Source: CAZEAN01 sp964510225
GTDB lineage: Bacteria; Planctomycetota; Planctomycetia; Isosphaerales; Isosphaeraceae
Direction of reading: 5' to 3'
NCBI GenBank assembly: GCA_964510225.1
Contig: CAZEAN010000090.1
Coordinates: forward strand, 1-23,990
Length of the DNA: 23,990 bases
Both the position numbers and the translations under genes were made by a program. Position 1 is the stretch's first letter; each line of letters opens with the position of its first letter. Shown one piece after another: positions 8,790 through 14,962 of the stretch. The notes beneath the pieces were generated by a model. That model ran no database searches. It was not told where the DNA came from and was given only the letters and a program-made list of their open reading frames with translations.

Positions 8790-8914
8790 TACGAAGTATA
8801 TCTGTGCGTGTGCCAGTCCTGCTGAAGAATCAGATAGTCCAGATCCTTCAGCGGTTGTCCCGTCAGAAGGTCCTCGAGCCTTGGACGTGATTGGAACTCT
8901 ATGAGATAACGCAT
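8771..8914 (-). CDS. Possible small ORF, 47 residues, unrecognised
   Basis: An ATG at 8912-8914 opens a 47-codon frame ending in TAA at 8771-8773. The product contains a stretch with ordinary protein-like composition (RPRLEDLLTGQPLKDLDYLI) and ends SYINPFD. It lies 30 bp after the stop of the upstream minus-strand hypothetical gene, so it could be cotranscribed. I see no clear Shine-Dalgarno sequence, and its 3' end runs into the long hairpin, so it may be chance or a remnant. No family is recognised. Confidence 0.25.
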   Translation of the reverse strand: MRYLIEFQSRPRLEDLLTGQPLKDLDYLILQQDWHTHRYTSYINPFD

Positions 8915-8944
8915 TCGATGACACTACTGGTCGTGGTAGGACAA

Positions 8945-10204
8945 TCAATTGAACCAGATTGCGAAGCCGATGAATTCGCCCCGGAAGATGCGGTTGAGCC
9001 GGCTCCAGGTTTCAGGATTCGTCAGCTCGCCCTGTTCCAGGTAGGGGGTTGCAGCAGTTCCTTGGAACCAGAGGACGAGATCGAACTCCTGCGGCTCAGT
9101 GAAGACGCGTCGGAAGTTTACGCCGAGGCGATTGTCAGTGCCGCGCCAGAATGGGACCAATTTCTCTCCCCTTAGTAGGGCATCGAATTCGTCAAGGGCA
9201 GTGAACCAGGCATCGACCATTTCTTGCGTGACGCTACCACCAGGCATGACGGTCCCCTGGCTTGGGTTGGGAATCCACTCGTGGTCATCGTCCGACTCCA
9301 TCAAGATCCACTTCCACGTCACTCGGCTGAGGTCGACCATCTGCTCTAGATGGTTCAGTGCTTTCATCAGTCTCTCTGGCTCGGCGACCGGGAACCGGAT
9401 GAGGTGGATCGCCGCAATCAGATCGGAGATTTCTCCGAAGTTCATCGATCCACTCTTGGCCGTCTTGCGGAGAAACGTGTAAGGCGTCTTGGCACCTAGG
9501 AAGAAGACATGGCCAGTTCGGTCGAACATCTCATGGAAGTCGTGGGCGAGGAGCATCTCAGAGAAGGCCTGCAGCAGATGGCAGTAGCCTCGGAGCCACT
9601 CGGCATCACCTCGGTCAAATGAGATGACGAAGGCTTCGGCTGTCTCAGCGTCGATGTCTCGTGCCCGCCTGTTGTACTGGGTGTAGACTTTCCAGAGTGT
9701 CTCGGCCTCAGTGCACTTCCCATCGGCGTCGAAGTCGAGACGAATGCGGCCGACATGCAGCGGGAGCTTTACCTCCTGGTCGCTGAGCTGGGCCAACGTC
9801 GCTTCGACCTCCGCGAGATCGTCGATCCATGCCTGGAACATCGCGCGGAGATTGTCATAAGAGAGCGGTTGTGGGTTAGGGTTTGGCGGGACGGGCAGGT
9901 TCGTGACCGGGAGGATGAACTGGGGTGTACCTAGTCGGAGGCCGTGCCGATGGAACGCCTGCATCCGGCTTTCGACTGCACGCAGGAACTGGACGACGCC
10001 CAGGCTAAAGCGGGCCTGGTCATCGTCGGTCGCTTCCTCCAGTCTTACCAGCAATGCCGCCTCTCCCTCGGCGAGGCGACCCTCAACCAAGAAGCTCTCG
10101 ACCATCGGTGGATCGTCATTCTCGGCCACCACGACTGGCGGTTGCCCCGCCGTTAATGGAGTGATTAGGAACAGCAGATGCGTGATCGATAGTGGGCTAA
10201 GCAT
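8945..10204 (-). CDS. Secreted hypothetical protein with an EF-hand-like calcium loop
   Basis: I do not recognise the family. The ATG at 10202-10204 is preferred: GGGGAGG lies 8 bases upstream, and the 419-residue product then opens with a hydrophobic leader (LSITHLLFLITPLTAG) that looks like a signal peptide. A TTG 29 codons upstream would give a polar, arginine-rich extension before the leader. The mature part is acidic and mostly helical in composition. Residues 157-168 (DFDADGKCTEAE) match the EF-hand loop D-x-D-x-D-G-x5-E exactly at its ligand positions, though Cys replaces the usual hydrophobic residue at position 8. A Pro/Asn-rich linker lies at 104-113, and the C-terminus is aromatic. 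An exported, possibly Ca-binding protein is inferred. Confidence 0.8.
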   Translation of the reverse strand: MLSPLSITHLLFLITPLTAGQPPVVVAENDDPPMVESFLVEGRLAEGEAALLVRLEEATDDDQARFSLGVVQFLRAVESRMQAFHRHGLRLGTPQFILPVTNLPVPPNPNPQPLSYDNLRAMFQAWIDDLAEVEATLAQLSDQEVKLPLHVGRIRLDFDADGKCTEAETLWKVYTQYNRRARDIDAETAEAFVISFDRGDAEWLRGYCHLLQAFSEMLLAHDFHEMFDRTGHVFFLGAKTPYTFLRKTAKSGSMNFGEISDLIAAIHLIRFPVAEPERLMKALNHLEQMVDLSRVTWKWILMESDDDHEWIPNPSQGTVMPGGSVTQEMVDAWFTALDEFDALLRGEKLVPFWRGTDNRLGVNFRRVFTEPQEFDLVLWFQGTAATPYLEQGELTNPETWSRLNRIFRGEFIGFAIWFN

Positions 10205-10637
10205 TGGACAGGCCTCCCCGATCGTCGTCAGTTTCCTAGGTTGAGGTCGAACAACTGTCGGTGGTCGACCAGTTGGTGAGGTCTTCTTCAAGGTAGACCG
10301 CCAGACCTCATGGCAGGCGCCTATGAACCTCGGTAGAGACCCCTTTTACCTATTCTAGTTGAACCGAAAACGTTGCCCATTGCCAATGATTCATCCAAGG
10401 AAATGCTCGGAATTAAATGTATAGGAATTGCCGATGCTTACTACGACTACCATTCGTTCCGCTAATGTGAGTCCATCTTCGGAACGAGCCATGCATACGA
10501 TTGGGATCGCAAGTTGACCCTGGAACGCGGGATCGTAAACCTCGATGAATTGCGGGCTTAAAGCTTAGCGTATATGAGAGAGGTTATTCGAGATCCTGCT
10601 GAATTTTAGACTTCAAAGCGAACCAGCACAGTTTTGC
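10205..10637. other. Intergenic region, no gene seen
   Basis: This 433-bp gap lies between two minus-strand genes, so it should hold the end of the alpha-operon/HIT transcript and the promoter of the EF-hand-like gene. I see no convincing ORF and no well-spaced promoter pair. A perfect 8-bp inverted repeat TCGTTCCG/CGGAACGA lies at 10454-10461 and 10480-10487 with an 18-nt loop. A CAACTG/CAGTTG pair brackets a GGTCGACC palindrome near 10250-10275, shortly upstream of the hypothetical gene. Confidence 0.4.
10454..10487. repeat. 8-bp perfect inverted repeat, intergenic
   Basis: TCGTTCCG (10454-10461) and CGGAACGA (10480-10487) are exact reverse complements 18 nt apart. It lies about 150 bp after the HIT gene stop on the minus strand. 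It could be part of a transcript end or a regulator site. No T tract follows on either strand. Confidence 0.3.
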
Positions 10638-11072
10638 CTAGTTTCCGAGAGCTTCGGCAATCTTTGAGCGCATTTGCTCAAGTTCATCACCCTCGTACTG
10701 GCCATGATGCCAGGGCCACTGAACATCGTCGTTCTGAAACCGAGGGATGATGTGATAGTGAACGTGGAAGACGGTTTGTCCAGCGGCCTCGCCATGGTTA
10801 ACGACGACATTGACGCCGTCAGCACTCGTGGCCGTTCGGACCGCGCGACAGAGTCGAGGGAGGAGGGAACCGAGGTGTGATGCTAGATCGTCGGGAAGGT
10901 CGGAGAGTGTGGCGACTGCTGCTTTCGGGATCAGGAGGAGATGCCCTTTGTTAAGCGGACCAATGTCAAGGAAAGCAATTGCTTGATCCGTTTCGAGTAC
11001 TTTAGCGGCAGGAATTTCGCCTCGGAGGATCTTGGCGAAGATGTTATTCGGATCGTAGGTCATGAACACCAT
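10638..11072 (-). CDS. HIT family nucleotide hydrolase/transferase (HinT-like)
   Basis: This 144-residue protein has the histidine triad HVHYH with His103, His105 and His107 (FHVHYHIIPRF) and the N-terminal NIFAKILRGEIPA signature of the HinT/PKCI branch. Family members hydrolyse purine nucleoside phosphoramidates or related adenylated substrates in the cytosol; the middle-to-last His is the nucleophile region. The start is uncertain: the ATG at 11070-11072 has GGGAG only 2 bases upstream, while the ATG three codons in (11061-11063) has it 11 bases upstream. It lies 30 bp downstream of rplQ on the same strand, so cotranscription with the ribosomal alpha operon is likely. This linkage does not by itself imply a ribosomal role. 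Confidence 0.95.
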   Translation of the reverse strand: MVFMTYDPNNIFAKILRGEIPAAKVLETDQAIAFLDIGPLNKGHLLLIPKAAVATLSDLPDDLASHLGSLLPRLCRAVRTATSADGVNVVVNHGEAAGQTVFHVHYHIIPRFQNDDVQWPWHHGQYEGDELEQMRSKIAEALGN

Positions 11073-11102
11073 TGCTCCCGCGAGGTTGAGCGTAATGCTC
11101 GG

Positions 11103-11567
11103 TCAGGTCGCGGCTTCGACCGTCTCGGTCGATTCTTCCGAAGCCTTGTCTTGCTCTCGGGACAGTTGCTCGTCTTCGGGGATCAATTGGATCACCGCCA
11201 TCACCGAGCAATCACCCTGACGTTTGTGCGCTAGCCGGAAGATCCGAGTGTAACCACCGGGTCGTTCAAGATAGCGTGGAGCAATCTCGAAGAAGAGCTT
11301 GTAGCAGATCTCCTTTTGAGTCAGTACTGCCAAGACGCGACGGAACTCGGCGAGGGGGAGACGATCGGGGTCGACTTTCTGCTGGCGGCGAAGCCCTTTG
11401 ACGGCCATCGTGATAAGCTTTTCGGCGTAAGGTTGCAACTCCTTCGCCTTGGCCATCGTGGTCTTGATCTGCTCGTGCTCGAAGAGTGAGGTCGCAAGGT
11501 TGCGCATCATCATCCGGCGATGTTCCGGAGTTCTGCCGAATTTTCGACCAGTTTTGCGGTGCCGCAT
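11103..11567 (-). CDS. rplQ: 50S ribosomal protein L17
   Basis: The N-terminus MRHRKTGRKFGRTPEHRRMM and the following NLATSLFEHEQIKTT segment are diagnostic of L17. The core ends near residue 125 with CSVMAVIQLI. A roughly 25-residue acidic tail (SREQDKASEESTETVEAAT) extends beyond the usual length, as in several non-proteobacterial L17 proteins. L17 sits near the polypeptide exit tunnel of the 50S subunit. The gene follows rpoA after 60 bp, the conserved order, and the HIT gene follows after 30 bp. No strong Shine-Dalgarno sequence is seen before the ATG at 11565-11567. Confidence 0.98.
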   Translation of the reverse strand: MRHRKTGRKFGRTPEHRRMMMRNLATSLFEHEQIKTTMAKAKELQPYAEKLITMAVKGLRRQQKVDPDRLPLAEFRRVLAVLTQKEICYKLFFEIAPRYLERPGGYTRIFRLAHKRQGDCSVMAVIQLIPEDEQLSREQDKASEESTETVEAAT

Positions 11568-11627
11568 GATTACTGCATCCCGAACATGTGAATAAGATTA
11601 GTTAGCTTGAAGATGGCCGGCTTTAGC

Positions 11628-12623
11628 TCAGCGACGCGCCGCTTCCATGCCCAAATCGAGCCCAAGCTCTTGGAGTTTTGAGCGGACTTCTTTGAGCGTC
11701 GTCTCTCCGAAGTTGCGCACGGTCAGGAGTTGATCTTCAGAACGACTGACCAAGTCGCGGACCGAGGTCACTCCTTCGGCCTCAAGGCAATTGGTCGCCC
11801 GGACTGATAGCTCCAGCTCTGCAAGGCTCATGTTGAGCTTTCGTTCCAGCTCCATGTCGATGCCGCCACTACGCTGGCCGTCGAAGGCGGCGGAGGCGTC
11901 GGCTGGTAATCCCGGGCCCGGTTCGTAGTATTGAACAAACGGGTTCAGGTGCTTTCGGAGAATCTTCGCCGCCTCGACCAAGGCCATTTCGGGTCGGAGG
12001 GTGCCGGTGGTCCAGATCCGGAGGATGAGCTTGTCGTAGTTGGTTCGCTGACCGACTCGGGTATCTTCAACCTTGTACTCAACCCGAGTCACAGGACTGA
12101 AGATTGCATCGACGGGTATCGCGCCGACTTCCAGTTCGTTGTTGTGACCTTCGGCAGCAGTCCGATAACCCCGTCCGTTCTCAACCGTCATTTCGATATT
12201 GAGAGGGACATCGTCGGTCAAAGTACAGAGCGGGTGGTCGGGATTAACGATCTCGACTGATTCATCGTGGAGAAAGTCGGCGGCGGTGACGAGCCCCCGA
12301 CGATCACGTTCGATCCGGATCAGATGTGGTTGGTCGCTGTAATTCTTAACGACCAAGCCCTTGATGTTCAGAACCAACTCCGTGATGTCCTCGACCATCC
12401 CCGGGATGCTCGAGAATTCATGCTGAACTCCCTGAATCTTAATCGTCGTAACAGCGCTTCCTTCGAGGCTCGAAAGAAGGATCCGACGGAGGCTGTTTCC
12501 CACGGTGTGTCCGAACCCACGTTCGAACGGCTCAACGACAAACTCGCCGAACGAGTCAGTGAGGGTCTCCCGACTGCTCACGACCCTGCTTGGTAGTTCC
12601 AGACCTCGCCATCGAATGCGCAT
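11628..12623 (-). CDS. rpoA: DNA-directed RNA polymerase subunit alpha
   Basis: This 331-residue alpha subunit is full length. The N-terminal domain carries EPFERGFGHTVGNSLRRILL, the dimerisation and beta/beta'-binding signature, and LRIWTTGTLRPEMALVEAAKIL. A Gly/Pro/Ala-rich linker near residues 236-256 leads to the C-terminal domain (ELELSVRATNCLEAEGV), in which the Arg of VRATNCL corresponds to the UP-element-contacting Arg265 of E. coli. The opening MRIRWRGLELPSRV resembles planctomycete RpoA sequences and is one basis for the lineage call. The gene lies between rpsD and rplQ, the usual alpha-operon order, with 133 bp upstream that contain a bulged hairpin. Confidence 0.99.
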   Translation of the reverse strand: MRIRWRGLELPSRVVSSRETLTDSFGEFVVEPFERGFGHTVGNSLRRILLSSLEGSAVTTIKIQGVQHEFSSIPGMVEDITELVLNIKGLVVKNYSDQPHLIRIERDRRGLVTAADFLHDESVEIVNPDHPLCTLTDDVPLNIEMTVENGRGYRTAAEGHNNELEVGAIPVDAIFSPVTRVEYKVEDTRVGQRTNYDKLILRIWTTGTLRPEMALVEAAKILRKHLNPFVQYYEPGPGLPADASAAFDGQRSGGIDMELERKLNMSLAELELSVRATNCLEAEGVTSVRDLVSRSEDQLLTVRNFGETTLKEVRSKLQELGLDLGMEAARR

Positions 12624-12700
12624 CGCTGATTGGATCTCCCAAGGCGTCTTCTACTGGAATCCTCTGATTGGCTGGAGCGAGGAGGATCACGGGATCCGGT

Positions 12701-12722
12701 AGGGAGCGCCCAGCGTCTCCCT
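12701..12722 (-). repeat. Bulged hairpin in the rpsD-rpoA gap
   Basis: AGGGAGCGC (12701-12709) can pair with GCG-T-CTCCCT (12713-12722), leaving a 3-nt loop and a single bulged base: nine base pairs, mostly G-C. It lies 34 bp after the rpsD stop and 78 bp before the rpoA start on the coding strand. It could be an mRNA processing site, attenuator or stabiliser. There is no U tract. Confidence 0.4.
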
Positions 12723-12756
12723 CTATCACCAACCGATTGATTGACTGAATAATCCG

Positions 12757-13386
12757 TTAACGGCTCAACAACTCGACAATCAATTGCGGTGTCACGGGCA
12801 GTGAGACGTCTTCGATCGTCGGGAGTCGATTGACTCGGGCTTCTGGTGGTTGTGTCTCAGCGACATCAAGCCAATCCGGGACAGCAGGGCGCCCCTCCAT
12901 GTTGAGAGCTTCTTCGACCAGCTTTTTCGAACCGTCGCGGTCCTTGATCTTGATCAGGTCACCCGGCTTAACCAGATAGCTTGGTATGTCAGTCTTGCGA
13001 CCGTTGATCAGAACATGACCGTGTCGGATCAACTGGCGTGCCGAGGGACGACTGACTGCAAAACCAAGATGAGTGACCACATTATCGAGACGTCGTTCGA
13101 GGAGGGCCATCAAGATATCGCCTGTGTTGCCCGGACGTCGACTTGCTGCCTCATAGTAGCGACGAAACTGCTTCTCGAAGACGCCGTAGTATCGTTTTAC
13201 CTTTTGCTTCTCACGGAGTCGAATCGAATACTCGCTCGGCTTGCCCCGACGTGAGAGCTGTTGTCCCGGTGGCCCTTCACGACGCTCTACAGCGCACTTA
13301 GGCGAGTCACACCGAGTTCCTTTGAGGAAGAGTTTGATGCCTTCACGACGGCAGAGCCGACAAACCGGTCCAATGTGACGTCCCAT
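12757..13386 (-). CDS. rpsD: 30S ribosomal protein S4 (zinc-binding form)
   Basis: I start at the ATG at 13384-13386 (209 residues) because the product then opens with MGRHIGPVCRLCRREG, the standard S4 beginning, and GAGG lies just upstream. The frame is open 39 codons further, but that part overlaps a hairpin and has no S4 similarity. Cys9, Cys12, Cys26 and Cys31 form the zinc knuckle of the Cys-containing S4 type. The S4 RNA-binding domain follows (RRLDNVVTHLGFAVSRPSAR and LINGRKTDIPSYLVKPGD). S4 nucleates 16S rRNA folding and is the autoregulator of alpha-type operons in several bacteria. An 11-bp stem-loop lies 40-84 bases before this start. Confidence 0.98.
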   Translation of the reverse strand: MGRHIGPVCRLCRREGIKLFLKGTRCDSPKCAVERREGPPGQQLSRRGKPSEYSIRLREKQKVKRYYGVFEKQFRRYYEAASRRPGNTGDILMALLERRLDNVVTHLGFAVSRPSARQLIRHGHVLINGRKTDIPSYLVKPGDLIKIKDRDGSKKLVEEALNMEGRPAVPDWLDVAETQPPEARVNRLPTIEDVSLPVTPQLIVELLSR

Positions 13387-13425
13387 GGTCCTCGCAACAC
13401 AAAGTAAAGTAAGAGAGAATGTTGA

Positions 13426-13470
13426 AGAGTCGTCCGGTCGATCCATCGTAGTTGGGAATCGGACGACTCT
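13426..13470 (-). promoter_or_regulatory. Stem-loop in the rpsD 5' leader (possible S4 autoregulatory element or attenuator)
   Basis: AGAGTCGTCCG (13426-13436) and CGGACGACTCT (13460-13470) are exact reverse complements, giving an 11-bp stem with a 23-nt loop. On the rpsD coding strand it ends 39 bases before the start codon, and the following 26 bases are pyrimidine-rich. S4 is known to repress its own synthesis by binding mRNA leaders in E. coli (upstream of rpsM) and in Bacillus (upstream of rpsD). A similar role here is inference. A weak terminator is the alternative. Confidence 0.5.
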
Positions 13471-13512
13471 GAAGTACCGAGGGTTGAGCGTAGGTGATTC
13501 CACTCCGAAGTA

Positions 13513-13531
13513 CGTCTGAATCGATCAGACG
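13513..13531 (-). repeat. Hairpin spanning the rpsK stop codon
   Basis: CGTCTGA (13513-13519) and TCAGACG (13525-13531) pair perfectly around a 5-nt loop, and the rpsK stop codon (13525-13527) lies inside one arm. It could mark an RNA end or processing point together with the larger stem at 13426-13470. Coincidence is possible for a 7-bp stem. Confidence 0.3.
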
Positions 13532-13905
13532 CGGCGTTTCTTCGGCGGGCGGCAGCCGTTGTGTGGCAGCGGAGTGACGTCTTCGATCGCCTTGATTGCC
13601 ATCCCGGAAGCTTGGAGAGCAGTCACGGCTGATTCGCGTCCAGAGCCAGGACCTTTGACGCGGACTTCGACTTCTTTCACGCCATACTTCGTTGCGGTCG
13701 AGGCAGAGACCTCAGCAGCACGTTGAGCGGCAAACGGTGTGCTCTTGCGTGATCCCTTAAATCCGACTGTCCCACTCGAAGCCCAGCAAAGAGCGTCGCC
13801 GTTGGGGTCGGTGATCGTAACAATCGTATTGTTGAACGTCGCTTTGATGTGAACAATCGCACGGCTCACATTACGCCGCGTTCGTTTCTTCTTGGCTTTC
13901 GCCAC
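13525..13905 (-). CDS. rpsK: 30S ribosomal protein S11
   Basis: This 126-residue protein has the S11 signatures AIVHIKATFNNTIVTITD, FKGSRKSTPFAAQ, VRVKGPGSGRESA and the conserved C-terminus DVTPLPHNGCRPPKKRRV. S11 binds the 30S platform near the decoding region. The start is GTG (13903-13905), with GGAG about 10 bases upstream. The gene is separated from rpsM by 235 bp and from rpsD by 138 bp, far wider than usual in this operon. Confidence 0.98.
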   Translation of the reverse strand: MAKAKKKRTRRNVSRAIVHIKATFNNTIVTITDPNGDALCWASSGTVGFKGSRKSTPFAAQRAAEVSASTATKYGVKEVEVRVKGPGSGRESAVTALQASGMAIKAIEDVTPLPHNGCRPPKKRRV

Positions 13906-13972
13906 CGTTCTAGTGCTCCGCGCCGAGGGTCATTTGTGAAGAAAGTCTGGTTCTTGAATTAAGGACGTTGAT

Positions 13973-13989
13973 TCATTCTGACAGAATGA
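13973..13989. repeat. 17-nt palindrome in the rpsM-rpsK gap
   Basis: TCATTCTG and CAGAATGA flank a single central base, a perfect 8-bp dyad. In RNA it would give a 7-bp stem with a 3-nt loop. As DNA it has the look of a dimeric repressor operator. It sits in the middle of the 235-bp gap, 68 bp before the rpsK start. No promoter is evident next to it. Confidence 0.4.
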
Positions 13990-14140
13990 GGAGACCGGCA
14001 ACCACCAATCAGATCGATTGACGATTACCGGCTTGATTCTCTCGATCTCGATCACTTGAGCAAACTGTGTATCCTCGAATAGGTCACGATATCGTTTGGA
14101 CCAATGCCAGTTCGAGGACTCATGCTCAGAGAGCCACCAA

Positions 14141-14524
14141 TTAACGCATATCCTTGACACCCTTCTTACTCGCGACTGTTTTCCGGGGTCCCTTCCGAGT
14201 CCGAGCGTTGGTCTGGGTCCGTTGGCCCCGAACAGGGAGTCCACGACGGTGGCGAAGCCCCCGGTAGCAATTGATGTCGCGGAGCCGATCAATATTCTGC
14301 TTGACAAGTCGCTTCAATTGACCTTCGACGGTATACTCGCCGTCTAACAGAGTGATCAACTTCGACAATTCGTCATCGGTCAGTTCTCGGGCGCGTTTCT
14401 CGGGGTCGATCTCAGTCCGTTCGCAGAGTTCGTCAGCGAGATGAGGTCCGATCCCATAAAGATAGCGCAAAGAAATCCGAATCTTTTTGTCGTTTGGAAT
14501 GTCGACGCCCAAAACACGAGGCAT
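14141..14524 (-). CDS. rpsM: 30S ribosomal protein S13
   Basis: The 127-residue product opens MPRVLGVDIPNDKKIRISLR and contains LYGIGPHLADELCE, CYRGLRHRRGLPVRGQRT and the basic tail TRKGPRKTVASKKG, all diagnostic of S13, a 30S head protein contacting P-site tRNA and the B1 bridges. GGAGG lies 9 bases before the ATG, and part of it can pair with CUCC just before the start, a weak possible sequestration. It follows rpmJ after 46 bp. Confidence 0.98.
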   Translation of the reverse strand: MPRVLGVDIPNDKKIRISLRYLYGIGPHLADELCERTEIDPEKRARELTDDELSKLITLLDGEYTVEGQLKRLVKQNIDRLRDINCYRGLRHRRGLPVRGQRTQTNARTRKGPRKTVASKKGVKDMR

Positions 14525-14570
14525 CGGAGCGATCCTCCCCGAAATCCTTGATAAAACCTGAGATGATCTG

Positions 14571-14687
14571 TTAGCCTTGACGTTGCTTATGTTTTGGATT
14601 CGACTTGCAGATCACGAACACCTTATGGCGTCGGCGGACAATCTTGCAATGCTCGCAGATCCGCTTCACGCTCGATCGCACCTTCAT
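14571..14687 (-). CDS. rpmJ: 50S ribosomal protein L36 (zinc-binding form)
   Basis: This short frame encodes 38 residues beginning MKVRSSVKRICEHCKIVRRR. Cys11, Cys14, Cys27 and His33 make the zinc ribbon of the C+ L36 type. L36 is the usual gene immediately before rpsM, which supports the call. It is the first gene of the operon here: no infA, map, adk or secY precedes it, and the next gene upstream is divergent. A sigma-70-like promoter lies about 70-100 bp upstream. Confidence 0.97.
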   Translation of the reverse strand: MKVRSSVKRICEHCKIVRRRHKVFVICKSNPKHKQRQG

Positions 14688-14758
14688 TGTAACCACTCAT
14701 CCGTAGTCGATTCAGGAAGATCTGCATACTTTCTGGAAGTTTGGCAGTGAATTGGACC

Positions 14759-14787
14759 ATATTACAGCTCGCCTCAATGAATTGCAA
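14759..14787 (-). promoter_or_regulatory. Predicted sigma-70 promoter of the alpha operon
   Basis: Read on the minus strand, TTGCAA (14782-14787) is followed by exactly 17 bases and TAATAT (14759-14764), each matching consensus at 4 of 6 positions. Transcription would start near 14752, giving a leader of about 65 nt to rpmJ. A TTTTGC-GAG-GCAAAA dyad lies just upstream of the -35 box (14791-14805) and could be an operator. Confidence 0.5.
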
Positions 14788-14962
14788 GGATTTTGCGAGG
14801 CAAAAATCAGTTCGAAGAACATCTTTTATGTACGTGCTGAGAAGTTGAGGAGTCGACGCTCGAATCGAGTACCGACTAAGCTAAACGTTATCAACATCGA
14901 AGGCTTACCCCAGACTCACGCCCTCTCCCCCAAATTTAGTCAATGTTTCCCAGTCAAATCCT

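Larger units (their letters stand above)
8550..8944. other. Convergent intergenic region with long hairpin and a tiny ORF
   Basis: This 395-bp gap lies between the 3' ends of the sulfatase (plus) and the EF-hand-like hypothetical gene (minus). Its main content is the 79-nt imperfect hairpin at 8711-8789, a second small palindrome at 8786-8802, and a 47-codon minus-strand ORF at 8771-8914. Nothing recognisable is seen in 8550-8710. Confidence 0.5.

Noticed and set aside
10205..10291. TTG start 29 codons upstream for the EF-hand-like protein
   Set aside because: The extension is Pro/Arg-rich and would precede the hydrophobic leader. GGGGAGG supports the ATG at 10204.
13387..13503. N-terminal extension of S4
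   Set aside because: S4 proteins begin MGRxxGPxCRxCR. The extra 39 codons overlap the leader stem-loop and show no similarity.
13930..14307. 125-codon minus-strand frame overlapping rpsM and the gap after it
   Set aside because: Its only ATG lies deep inside rpsM in another frame, and no family is seen. The gap part may simply lack stops by chance.
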